This document shows, piece by piece, positions 1 to 6,524 of a stretch of DNA of 6,524 nucleotides. Position numbers and translations under genes: made by a program. The DNA lies in assembly GCA_002297665.1 (NCBI GenBank), contig DBMS01000225.1, forward strand, positions 4,168-10,691, written 5' to 3'. The notes below the pieces were generated by a model. The model had not been told where the DNA came from and ran no database searches. It saw only the letters and a program-made list of their open reading frames with translations. Every line of letters begins with the position of its first letter. The stretch's first letter is position 1. Source of the stretch: Holophagaceae bacterium UBA692. GTDB taxonomy: Bacteria; Acidobacteriota; Holophagae; Holophagales; Holophagaceae.

Positions 1-1
1 T

Positions 2-958
2 TCCCTTGTCATCATCGACGAAATCCAGAAAGTGCCCCAGCTGCTCGATGAAGTGCAGCGGTTGATGGTCGAACATGGCTTCGCCTTCGGCCTGTGCGGT
101 TCCAGCGCGAGGAAGCTGCGCCACGGGCATGCCAACCTCCTTGGCGGGCGGGCCCTTCGATTCGAGATGTTCGGCTTGACCGCGCTGGAAGTCGGGGACC
201 AGGCGGATGTGGCCCGGTTCGTCCGGAACGGTGTCCTGCCGCGGCACTTCCTGGCCGAGCGCCCGGAGTCGCGCCTCAGGGCCTATGTGGAGGACTACCT
301 TCGGGTGGAAGTAGCCCAGGAAGGCCTGGTGCGCAATCTGAACGCCTTCGGCGATTTTCTCCGGGCCTCGGCGCTGGGCGATACGGAAATCACCAACTTC
401 GAGAGCATATCGAGGGAGTGCGGCGTCTCCGCGCCGACGGTGCGCGAACACTACCAGATCCTGGTGGACACCCTTCTCGGAGCCTTTGTTCCAGCCTTCA
501 CCCGGCGGGAAAAGCGCCGGGTCATCCGCGCACCGAAGTTCTATTTCCACGATGTGGGAACCGTCAATTCCCTGGCCGGACGAAGGGGCCTCGACCCCGG
601 CAGCGAGGCCTTCGGCAAGGCGTTCGAGAACTGGATCTTCCACGAACTCCAGGCCCATGCCAGCTATTCGGGCCTCCACTACGAGATCCGCTACTGGCGC
701 CTGGCTTCAGGCATCGAAGTGGACTTCATCCTCGGAGAGATGGAGGTCGCCATCGAAGTGAAGGCCACCGGGCGCGTGCGTCCACAACACTTCAAGGGAC
801 TGGAAGAGCTGCGGGTGGAACACCCCCAGGCCGGGCACCGGATCCTGGTGTGCCTGGAAGGAAACCCAAGGAAGCTGGAGAACGGGATTCTCGTGCTCCC
901 GGCCCTGGAGTTTCTCCAGCGGCTCTGGGCCGGCGAGTTCACGGGGACACTCCAATAA
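2..958 (+). CDS. AAA_14 / DUF4143 family ATPase, 3' part (5' end outside window)
   Basis: This is a partial gene: the frame is open from the first bases, and 318 residues are visible before a TAA stop. The visible part begins at the Walker B strand (residues 2-7, LVIIDE), followed by the sensor-type motif GSSARKL (33-39), typical of AAA_14 ATPases. The middle (about 115-155) looks like a winged-helix segment. The C-terminal DUF4143 region has a PD-(D/E)xK-like pattern: E209 in FENWIF, D241 in IEVDFIL, and E252-V-K254. Members are usually about 380-450 residues, so roughly 80-120 residues carrying Walker A are missing at the left edge. The GTG at position 32 is internal, because the Walker B motif lies upstream of it in frame. 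These proteins are widespread in bacteria and archaea, often in accessory regions, and their substrate is generally unknown. Whether the nuclease-like fold cuts DNA here cannot be told. Codon third positions are less GC-biased than in the downstream genes, which is compatible with acquisition by transfer but was not measured. Family assignment is firm; function is not. Confidence 0.9.
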   Translation, partial: SLVIIDEIQKVPQLLDEVQRLMVEHGFAFGLCGSSARKLRHGHANLLGGRALRFEMFGLTALEVGDQADVARFVRNGVLPRHFLAERPESRLRAYVEDYLRVEVAQEGLVRNLNAFGDFLRASALGDTEITNFESISRECGVSAPTVREHYQILVDTLLGAFVPAFTRREKRRVIRAPKFYFHDVGTVNSLAGRRGLDPGSEAFGKAFENWIFHELQAHASYSGLHYEIRYWRLASGIEVDFILGEMEVAIEVKATGRVRPQHFKGLEELRVEHPQAGHRILVCLEGNPRKLENGILVLPALEFLQRLWAGEFTGTLQ

Positions 959-1170
959 GGCATTCAGATTCGATCGCCCAGCCGAAAACGCAGGCGAAAA
1001 TCCGTCCGGTTTGCCGGCTGGACAGAATTGTTGAGACCCGCTCGCTCCGGACTTCAGGCACACCTTGCGCCCGGGCTCCCCGGGGTCCAGGATTTTGGTT
1101 GCCTTTGGACCGCCGTGACGAAAAGATGGCATCAACCATTTCCTTCAAAAGCCAAACCAAGGAGATACCC
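959..1170. other. Intergenic region between the ATPase and the EF-G-like gene
   Basis: This 212-nt stretch shows no convincing gene. It contains an imperfect hairpin-like sequence (about 1001-1023, CCGG TTTG CCGG core) without a T tract, so it is not a clear terminator. Two adjacent 8-bp palindromes follow, GCCCGGGC (1069-1076) and CCCCGGGG (1078-1085). The Shine-Dalgarno site of the next gene is at its right end. A promoter for the EF-G-like gene is expected here. The best pair I can find is weak: TTGCGC at 1065-1070 and CAGGAT at 1088-1093, with a 17-nt spacer and only about half of consensus matched in each box. An in-frame ATG at 1126 would lengthen the downstream protein by 15 residues but has no good ribosome binding site. 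Confidence 0.5.
1159..1164 (+). promoter_or_regulatory. Ribosome binding site deciding the GTG start of the EF-G-like gene
   Basis: AAGGAG lies 6 nt before the GTG at 1171, near-ideal Shine-Dalgarno spacing. The alternative in-frame ATG at 1126 is preceded only by a weak purine run (GACGAAAAG). This favours the GTG start even though ATG is the more usual codon. Confidence 0.75.
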
Positions 1171-3204
1171 GTGCCAAAGCCCCAATCAGCCCCTCGTGTT
1201 GCGGCCATCGTCGGGCCGTACATGTCCGGGAAGACCACCCTTCTCGAAAGCCTCCTCTTCGCTGCCAACGCCATCCCCAGGAAGGGGACCGTCAAGGAGG
1301 GCAACACCGTCGGCGATGCATCGGTCGAGGCCAAGGCGCGCCAGATGAGCGTCGAGGCCTCGGTCGCCACCGCCACCTACCTGGGCGAGACCTGGACCTT
1401 CATCGACTGCCCGGGCTCCGTTGAGTTCAGCCAGGAGAGCATCAACGCCCTCATGGTGGCCGACGCCGCCGTGGTGGTCTGCGAGGCCGATCCCACCCGC
1501 GCGCCCATGGCCGCCCCCATCCTCAAGCTCCTCGACGACCACAACATTCCCCACACGATCTTCCTCAACAAGGTCGACAGCCTCACGGACCCGGGCAAGA
1601 TCGCCGAGACCCTGCGCGCCCTCCAGCCCATGAGCCCCCATCCCCTAGTCCTGCGCGAATATCCCATCCACGCGGGCAGCTTCATCACCGGGTACGAGGA
1701 GCTGAGCATGGAGCGGGCCTTCAAGGCCAATCCCGGCCATCCCTCCGACGAGATCCCCATTCCCGACTCCATCAAGGACGAGGCCATGGCGGCCCGCCAG
1801 GAAATGCTGGAAGCCATCAGCACCCTGGACGACGCCCTCATGGAGAAGCTCCTCGAGGAGCAGGTGCCCACCCGCGAGGAGGTGTTCGCCACCCTCACCC
1901 GCGGCTTCAGGGGCGACCAGATCGTGCCCGTGCTCCTGGGCTCGGCCGACAAGGACCTGGGCGTGCGCCGCCTCCTCAAGCTCCTGCGCCACGAGGGCCC
2001 CGAACCCGCCGCCACCGCGGCGCGCCTGGGCATCCCCGAGGGCAAGGACGTCCTGGTGCAGGTGTGGAAGACCCTCAACGCCCAGCACGTGGGCAAGCTG
2101 TCCCTGGCCCGCGTGTGGCGCGGGGAGGTCACGGAAGGCATGTCCTTCGCCGCCGGCCGCCCCAGTTCCCTCACCAAGCCCTTCGGCGCCAAGCAGGAGA
2201 AGGTGACCCGGGCCGGGGCCGGCGAGATCGTGGCCCTGGGCCGCATGGAGTCCGTCAAGACGGGCGACTGCCTCACCCCCGGCGCCCCGGTGGAACTGCC
2301 CTGGCCCGACCCCATCCAGCCCATGACGGCCCTGGCGGTGCGCTGCGCCAAGAGCGGCGACGAGGTGAAGCTCTCCACCGCCATCCAGAAGCTCGTGGAC
2401 GAGGATCCGTCCTTCACCATCGAGCAGAACGCCGAGACCCAGGAGCGCGTGATCTGGGGCCAGGGCGAGATCCACCTGAAGGTGGGGCTCGACCGCATCC
2501 GGCGCTGGGGCGTGGAAGTGACCTTCGCCCAGCCCACCATCCCCTACCGCGAGACCATCCGCAAGCCGGTCAAGCAGCACGGGCGCTACAAGCACCAGTC
2601 CGGCGGCCACGGCGCCTTCGGCGACGTGCACATCGAGTTCAAGCCCCGCCAGCGCGGCGAGGGCCTGAAGTTCTCCGACACCATCGTCGGCGGCGTCATT
2701 CCCAAGAACTACATCCCCGCCGTGGAGAACGGGTTCCACGAATTCGCCAAGCAGGGCCCCCTGGGCTTCCCCATGGTCGACGTGGAGGCCGTGCTCTTCT
2801 TCGGATCGTTCCACACCGTCGATTCGAGCGAAATGGCCTTCAAGGCCGCCACCCGCGTCGCCATGAACGAGGGCCTGCCCCAGTGCAGCCCCGTGCTGCT
2901 CGAGCCCATCCTCGAGATCCACATCTCGGTGCCCTCCGAGCACACCTCCAAGGCCCAGAAGATCATCACCAGCCACCGCGCCGGCCAGATACTGGGCTTC
3001 GACGCCAAGCCCGGCTGGGAAGGCTGGGACGTGGTGGACGGCTACCTGCCGCAGTCCGAGCTCCAGGGCATCATCGTGGAGCTGCGCAGCCAGACCCAGG
3101 GCGTGGGATCGTTCACCTGGGCCTTCCACCACCTGCAGGAACTGGAAGGCCGCGACGCCGACAAGGTCGTCGAGGCCCGCAAGAAGGCCCTGGCCGAGGC
3201 CTGA
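1171..3204 (+). CDS. EF-G-like translational GTPase (FusA/EF-G2-type paralogue)
   Basis: The 677-residue product has the full elongation factor G architecture, close to the usual EF-G length of about 690-700. The GTPase domain carries G1 GPYMSGKT (15-22), a switch I variant RQMSV (57-61), G3 variant DCPGSVEF (79-86), G4 NKVD (133-136) and G5 GSA (257-259). Domain II starts near 291 and domain III near 384. Domain IV starts near 460 and includes SGGHGAFGDV (477-486) and a GGVIP loop. Domain V follows LLEPI (about 577) to the end. EF-G moves tRNAs and mRNA through the ribosome in the cytoplasm using GTP. Unlike canonical EF-G (DTPGHVDF), this protein has Cys for Thr and Ser83 for the His that helps GTP hydrolysis. 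From memory, GPYxSGKT and DCPGS(I/V)EF mark an EF-G-like subfamily also common in alphaproteobacteria. There is no rpsL, rpsG or tuf next to it, so it is probably an auxiliary paralogue rather than the housekeeping fusA. The start is GTG 1171, chosen by its ribosome binding site; ATG 1126 would give 692 residues. The gene ends at a strong terminator. Confidence 0.93.
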   Translation: MPKPQSAPRVAAIVGPYMSGKTTLLESLLFAANAIPRKGTVKEGNTVGDASVEAKARQMSVEASVATATYLGETWTFIDCPGSVEFSQESINALMVADAAVVVCEADPTRAPMAAPILKLLDDHNIPHTIFLNKVDSLTDPGKIAETLRALQPMSPHPLVLREYPIHAGSFITGYEELSMERAFKANPGHPSDEIPIPDSIKDEAMAARQEMLEAISTLDDALMEKLLEEQVPTREEVFATLTRGFRGDQIVPVLLGSADKDLGVRRLLKLLRHEGPEPAATAARLGIPEGKDVLVQVWKTLNAQHVGKLSLARVWRGEVTEGMSFAAGRPSSLTKPFGAKQEKVTRAGAGEIVALGRMESVKTGDCLTPGAPVELPWPDPIQPMTALAVRCAKSGDEVKLSTAIQKLVDEDPSFTIEQNAETQERVIWGQGEIHLKVGLDRIRRWGVEVTFAQPTIPYRETIRKPVKQHGRYKHQSGGHGAFGDVHIEFKPRQRGEGLKFSDTIVGGVIPKNYIPAVENGFHEFAKQGPLGFPMVDVEAVLFFGSFHTVDSSEMAFKAATRVAMNEGLPQCSPVLLEPILEIHISVPSEHTSKAQKIITSHRAGQILGFDAKPGWEGWDVVDGYLPQSELQGIIVELRSQTQGVGSFTWAFHHLQELEGRDADKVVEARKKALAEA

Positions 3205-3221
3205 GCCGAAGGCGTTTCCGG

Positions 3222-3253
3222 AACGGGAGGGACCTCGCGGTCCCTCCCGTTTT
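3222..3253 (+). terminator. Intrinsic terminator after the EF-G-like gene
   Basis: A perfect 13-bp stem (AACGGGAGGGACC, 3222-3234, pairing with 3239-3251) encloses a TCGC loop and runs into a short T tract (3250-3253). It begins 17 nt after the TGA stop at 3202-3204. The stem is GC-rich and very stable. The T tract is short, but this is a textbook layout for a high-GC genome. The stem could also work on the - strand, where its arm ends in A-rich sequence, but no convergent gene is seen. Confidence 0.88.
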
Positions 3254-3257
3254 GGCA

Positions 3258-3263
3258 TAGGCT
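3258..3263 (+). promoter_or_regulatory. Possible -10 element for a leaderless cinA transcript
   Basis: TAGGCT fits a TANNNT -10 pattern and ends 6 nt before the cinA ATG, which would put the transcription start on or next to the A of the start codon. The purine run GGAGG (3264-3268) leaves only 1 nt to the ATG, too close for normal Shine-Dalgarno use. No good -35 box is seen; the expected position falls inside the terminator loop and right arm. This is inference from spacing only. Confidence 0.35.
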
Positions 3264-3269
3264 GGAGGC

Positions 3270-4514
3270 ATGCTGCGCATCGAATGCATTGCCATCGGCT
3301 CGGAACTCCTCACCACCTCCCGGATGGACACCAATTCGGTCTGGCTTGCCGAACGCCTCGGGGAGCTGGGCCTGGCCTTCCACCGCAAGACCGCCGTGGG
3401 GGACTCCCGCCACGACCTCCTCCAGCTCTTCCGCGAGGCCCTGGACCGGTCCGACCTGATCCTCTGCACCGGCGGCCTGGGGCCCACCTTCGACGACTTC
3501 ACCAAGGAGGTGTGGGCCGAGGCGCTGGACGCGCCCCTGGTGGAGGACCTCGCCTCCCGCCAGGCCATCCTGGACTTCTACGCGAGCCGGAACCGCACCC
3601 CCGCCGCCTCCAACTTCAAGCAGGCCCTCATCCCCCTGGGCGCCGAGGCCCTGCACAACCCCGCCGGCACGGCGCCCGGCGTGCGCTGGGAGAACCCGCC
3701 CGGTCATCCAGGGCGGACCATCATCCTGTTCCCCGGCGTCCCCCGGGAGATGAAGCTCATGTGGCACAACCACGTGGCGGCGGGCCTCGAGCGCTTCCGG
3801 GGCCCGGCCACCTCCACCTTGCGCATGGTCTTCGGGTCCGTGCCCGAGAGCACCCTGGAGGAGCGCGTGCGGCCCCTGCGCCTCAAGCACGCCGCCCTGG
3901 ACTGGACCATCCTCGCCGGGCTGCACCACGTCGAACTGCTGGCCCGCGGCGGCGACCCCGCGGCCCTGGCCGAGGCCGAGGCGGACTTCCGCCGGGACCA
4001 CCCCCTGGACCTGGCCTTCGTCGGCCCCGAGGGGGGCATCGAGGACGCCACCCTCGCCCTGCTGGAGGAAGGCGGGGCCACCCTGGCCGTGGCCGAGAGC
4101 ATGACCGGCGGGAACCTGGCGGCGCGCCTGACCTCCGTGCCCGGCTCCAGCCGCGCGTTCCAGGGCGGCGGCGTCGTCTATTCGGTGGCCGCCAAGGCCG
4201 CCCTGGCGGGCCTGGACCCGGCCTTCATCCGCGCCGCCGGCACCGTCAGCGAGCCCGTCACCCGGGCCCTCGCCGAGGGCATCCGGGCGCGCCTGGGGAC
4301 CACGTGGGGCCTGGCCGTCACCGGCAACGCCGGTCCCACCGAGGACAAGGACGGCCCGGCGCCCGTGGGCACCTGCCTGGTCGCCGTCGCGGGACCGGAG
4401 GGCACCCTCTCCAAGGCCTTCACGCTGTTCGGTACCCGCGTGGAGATGCAGGCCCGGGGCGCCTCCTGGGCCCTGGACTACCTTCGCAGGACCATCCTGG
4501 AGAAAAGGGGCTAG
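3270..4514 (+). CDS. cinA: CinA family protein (CinA N-terminal domain plus NMN deamidase PncC domain)
   Basis: This is a full-length two-domain CinA of 414 residues, the normal size. The N-terminal MoaB/MogA-like domain opens with IAIGSELL (7-14) and has TGGLGPTFDD (67-76) and FPGVPREM (154-161). A KH-like linker region follows (about 170-250). The C-terminal domain has AESMTGG (275-281), YSVAAK (304-309), TGNAGP (351-356) and PVGT. The C-terminal domain family hydrolyses nicotinamide mononucleotide to nicotinate mononucleotide and ammonia, recycling NAD breakdown products in the cytoplasm. Some CinA N-terminal domains act as ADP-ribose pyrophosphatases. The family was named for competence-inducible genes in Gram-positive bacteria, but nothing here points to competence. 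The most common motif form is ESCTGG; here Met278 replaces the Cys, while the Ser, Tyr and Lys expected at the active site remain. The ATG at 3270 fits the family's usual N-terminus, but its GGAGG is only 1 nt away, so initiation may be leaderless. The next gene starts 39 nt downstream in the same frame and may share its transcript. Confidence 0.95.
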   Translation: MLRIECIAIGSELLTTSRMDTNSVWLAERLGELGLAFHRKTAVGDSRHDLLQLFREALDRSDLILCTGGLGPTFDDFTKEVWAEALDAPLVEDLASRQAILDFYASRNRTPAASNFKQALIPLGAEALHNPAGTAPGVRWENPPGHPGRTIILFPGVPREMKLMWHNHVAAGLERFRGPATSTLRMVFGSVPESTLEERVRPLRLKHAALDWTILAGLHHVELLARGGDPAALAEAEADFRRDHPLDLAFVGPEGGIEDATLALLEEGGATLAVAESMTGGNLAARLTSVPGSSRAFQGGGVVYSVAAKAALAGLDPAFIRAAGTVSEPVTRALAEGIRARLGTTWGLAVTGNAGPTEDKDGPAPVGTCLVAVAGPEGTLSKAFTLFGTRVEMQARGASWALDYLRRTILEKRG

Positions 4515-4540
4515 GATTCTCGTAGCCCAATCTCACTCCG

Positions 4541-4545
4541 GGAGG
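4541..4545 (+). promoter_or_regulatory. Ribosome binding site for the TTG-started sensor kinase
   Basis: GGAGG stands 8 nt before TTG 4554 and supports this rare start codon. No ATG or GTG lies between the in-frame TAG stop at 4512 and this TTG. The SD run continues into a 12-bp palindrome, AGGGGTACCCCT (4543-4554), which reaches the first base of the start codon. Confidence 0.75.
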
Positions 4546-4553
4546 GGTACCCC

Positions 4554-6524
4554 TTGAATCCCCTCAACCAGCGCGTCATCCTGCGCAACCCCCGCATCGT
4601 CACCCTCGTGCTGGTGCTGGGGCTGGCCGCGTCCCTCCTGGGCTCGCTCGCGGCCCGGCGCCTGCAGGTGAGGGCGACCCGCGCCCGCGTGGAGCAGGAA
4701 GCCGCCATCGCGCAGGAGAACCTCAACTACACCATCCACGCCTACCGGGACATCCTCCTGGGCTTCCGGGGCCATTCCACCGCGGCGCTGGGCCTGAACC
4801 GGGAGCGCTTCCACCAGTACTTCGCCTCCCTGGACCTCCAGACCCACCACCCGGGGCTGCTGTCGGTGAGCTACGGCATGGAGATCCCGGGCGCCGACCG
4901 CGACAAGGTGGAGCGGCACCTGCGCCGGGAAATGGGCGACCCGGGCTTCACCATCCGCCCCGAGGGGGCCAGGCCCAGCTATTTCGTCCTTCTGTTCGCG
5001 GAGCCCCGGGAATCCAACCGCGCCTCCGTCGGCCGGGACACGCGCACCCTGCCCGGCCAGAGCCTGGACATCGACCGGGCCCGGGACACCGGGACCCTGG
5101 TGCTCACCGGCCCCATGAAGGTGCTCCAGCACGACGGGCCCGACCCGGGCCTCCTCATGCGGCTGCCCCTGTACCATGGCGCGCCGGCCACGGTGGAGGA
5201 ACGCAGGCGGGCGTTCCTGGGGTGCATCAACGGGGCCTTCCGGGTCCAGGACCTCATCGGCGAAGCCCTGGGAAAGGAGACCCTGCGAAAGCTGGAGGTG
5301 GCCATCACGGACGCCGGCCCCTGGGGGAACCCCGGCCCGCCCCGGCATCTGTACGGCACCCCCCTGGATGGGGGGCGCAAGGTGGAGCGGACCGCGGAGG
5401 TCTTCGGCCGCATCTGGAACTTCGAGTTCCGGGCCCGCCCCGAATTCGCGGGGACCGCCGAATGGTCCCTGCCGGTGGGCATCGGCGTTTCCGGCTGCCT
5501 CATCACCCTCCTCCTCTGGGGGCTCATGGCCTCCCTGGCCCAGACCGGCCAGCGGGCCCGTCTCATGGCCCTGCAGATGACGGGGCAGCTGCGGGAGGAG
5601 GAATCCCGCACCGAGGCCATGGCCCTGGCCGTGCCGGATCCCATGGCCGTGCTGGACGAGGACGGCCGTTTCCTGCACATCTACGGCCAGCACCCCACGG
5701 TGCTGGGGGCCTCCCCCGATGCGCTCCTGGGCACGACGGTAACCCAGGCCCTGCCCCTGGAGGCCGCCGGAATCCTCCTGGGCGCCGTGCGCAAGGCCCT
5801 GGAAACCCACCGCCTCCAGACCGCCGGCTTCGAGCTCGTCACCCCGGCGGGAAGGTGCGACTACGAGGGCCGCATCCTGGCCATGGGCCGGCCCCTGGAC
5901 GGCAAGGCCTGCGTGGTCCTCTCTATCCGCGACATCACCGAGCGCACCCGCGCCGAGGAGATCGCCCGCACCAAGCAGAAGCTGGAGAGCCTGGGGGTCC
6001 TGGCGGGCGGGATCGCCCACGACTTCAACAACTTCCTCACGGCCATCCTGGGCCACGTGAACATGGCGCAGGACCTGCTGGAACCGGGTTCGGCGGCGAC
6101 GCAGATGCTCAGGCGCGCCGAGGCCTCCGTGCTCCGGGCCGCGGAACTGGCCCACCAGATGCTCGCCTATTCCGGCCGGGGCACCCTGAAGGTGGACCTC
6201 CTGGACCTCAACCTCACGGTGATGGAGATGACCGAGCTGCTCGCGGTCTCCATCGCCAAGAAGGCCGACCTGGAGTTCCACCTGGAGCCCGGCCTTCCCA
6301 TGATCATGGCCGACGCGGCGCAGATCCAGCAGGTGGTCATGAACCTCGTGACCAACGCGTCGGACGCCATCGGCGACCGCACCGGCACCATCGCCATCGA
6401 GACCCGCCTCCTGGAGGCGGACGACTCGTACCTGGAGACCCGCTTCCCGGGCCAGGGCCTCGAGCCCGGCGCCTACGCCGCGCTCCTGGTCACCGACACC
6501 GGCTGCGGCATGGACGCCGAGACC
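4554..6524 (+). CDS. Membrane sensor histidine kinase with CHASE and PAS domains (3' end outside window)
   Basis: The frame is open for 657 codons to the window edge. A basic N-terminus precedes TM1 (about 15-34). A large extracytoplasmic region of about 270 residues follows, whose first half resembles a CHASE ligand-sensing domain (about 70-230, with RFHQYF at 85-90). TM2 is at about 306-328. A short helical linker leads to a PAS domain (about 355-465, DPMAVLDEDGRFL at 362-374, ending in RDITER). The HisKA domain has the phospho-acceptor H489 in AHDFNN. The HATPase domain shows the N box with N597 and N601 and the G1 motif DTGCGM (648-653), then the window ends before the remaining ATP-lid motifs. 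Such kinases sense an external signal, autophosphorylate, and pass phosphate to a response regulator. The AHDFNN type often carries a receiver domain at the C-terminus, so this may be a hybrid kinase; that part is not visible. CHASE assignment rests on topology and partial motifs and is less certain than the kinase core. The TTG start is set by the Shine-Dalgarno site. It lies 39 nt after cinA. No ligand can be inferred. Confidence 0.92.
   Translation, partial: MNPLNQRVILRNPRIVTLVLVLGLAASLLGSLAARRLQVRATRARVEQEAAIAQENLNYTIHAYRDILLGFRGHSTAALGLNRERFHQYFASLDLQTHHPGLLSVSYGMEIPGADRDKVERHLRREMGDPGFTIRPEGARPSYFVLLFAEPRESNRASVGRDTRTLPGQSLDIDRARDTGTLVLTGPMKVLQHDGPDPGLLMRLPLYHGAPATVEERRRAFLGCINGAFRVQDLIGEALGKETLRKLEVAITDAGPWGNPGPPRHLYGTPLDGGRKVERTAEVFGRIWNFEFRARPEFAGTAEWSLPVGIGVSGCLITLLLWGLMASLAQTGQRARLMALQMTGQLREEESRTEAMALAVPDPMAVLDEDGRFLHIYGQHPTVLGASPDALLGTTVTQALPLEAAGILLGAVRKALETHRLQTAGFELVTPAGRCDYEGRILAMGRPLDGKACVVLSIRDITERTRAEEIARTKQKLESLGVLAGGIAHDFNNFLTAILGHVNMAQDLLEPGSAATQMLRRAEASVLRAAELAHQMLAYSGRGTLKVDLLDLNLTVMEMTELLAVSIAKKADLEFHLEPGLPMIMADAAQIQQVVMNLVTNASDAIGDRTGTIAIETRLLEADDSYLETRFPGQGLEPGAYAALLVTDTGCGMDAET

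Noticed and set aside
1001..1023. Possible terminator for the ATPase gene
   Set aside because: The hairpin has only a 4-bp core (CCGG TTTG CCGG) with mismatches outside it and no T tract, so it cannot be supported as an intrinsic terminator.
1065..1093. Sigma70-like promoter TTGCGC - 17 nt - CAGGAT before the EF-G-like gene
   Set aside because: Each box matches only about half of consensus. Such pairs are easily found by chance, so it is mentioned only in the intergenic entry.
94..1125. In-frame upstream extension of the EF-G-like gene, giving a 1036-residue fusion-like protein
   Set aside because: It overlaps the AAA_14/DUF4143 gene in another frame, is low-complexity in Arg, Pro and Gly, and has no domain signs. 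The absence of stops is expected at this GC content. The GTG at 1171 with AAGGAG explains the true start.
1645..3258. Long 537-codon open frame on the - strand opposite the EF-G-like gene
   Set aside because: Its sequence is rich in Gly, Ala, Leu and His, a typical antisense shadow of a GC-rich gene, and the + strand encodes a full EF-G architecture.
2064..3260. 398-codon + strand frame overlapping the EF-G-like gene
   Set aside because: It is an Arg/Pro/Gly-rich frame-shifted reading of the GTPase and has no domain signs.
3284..4525. 413-codon + strand frame overlapping cinA
   Set aside because: It is an Arg/Pro/Gly-rich alternate-frame reading of cinA, which itself shows all family motifs.
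4533..6281. Long 582-codon open frame on the - strand opposite the kinase
   Set aside because: It is an antisense shadow with biased composition and no recognisable domain. The + strand frame has clear TM, PAS, HisKA and HATPase motifs.

Overview
This is a GC-rich window with four protein-coding genes, all on the + strand. Codon third positions are dominated by G and C, GTG and TTG starts are used, and long spurious open frames occur on both strands. No 16S, tRNA or other decisive taxonomic marker is present. The combination of a two-domain CinA, an EF-G-like paralogue and a CHASE sensor kinase in such a genome would fit Acidobacteriota of the Holophaga/Geothrix type or a high-GC proteobacterium. 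This is an impression only and was not tested.

Layout. Positions 2-958 hold the 3' part of an AAA_14/DUF4143 ATPase whose Walker A end lies before the window. A 212-nt non-coding gap (959-1170) contains two small GC palindromes and the Shine-Dalgarno site of the next gene. Positions 1171-3204 encode an EF-G-like translational GTPase with all five EF-G domains but a variant G3 motif. A near-perfect intrinsic terminator (3222-3253) closes that unit. Positions 3270-4514 encode a full-length two-domain CinA (molybdopterin-binding-like N-terminus, NMN deamidase C-terminus), perhaps from a leaderless transcript. Positions 4554-6524 hold the start of a membrane sensor histidine kinase (TM, CHASE, TM, PAS, HisKA, partial HATPase) that runs off the right edge.

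The genes do not look like parts of one pathway. The terminator separates the GTPase from cinA. cinA and the kinase are 39 nt apart with no obvious terminator between them and may be co-transcribed. The first gene belongs to a widespread accessory family and has visibly less extreme third-position GC than its neighbours.

I see no CRISPR array, insertion sequence, tRNA, rRNA or phage module. The window is mostly ordinary. The points most worth a second look are the GTPase with Ser in place of the catalytic His, the possible leaderless start of cinA, and the palindrome over the kinase start.
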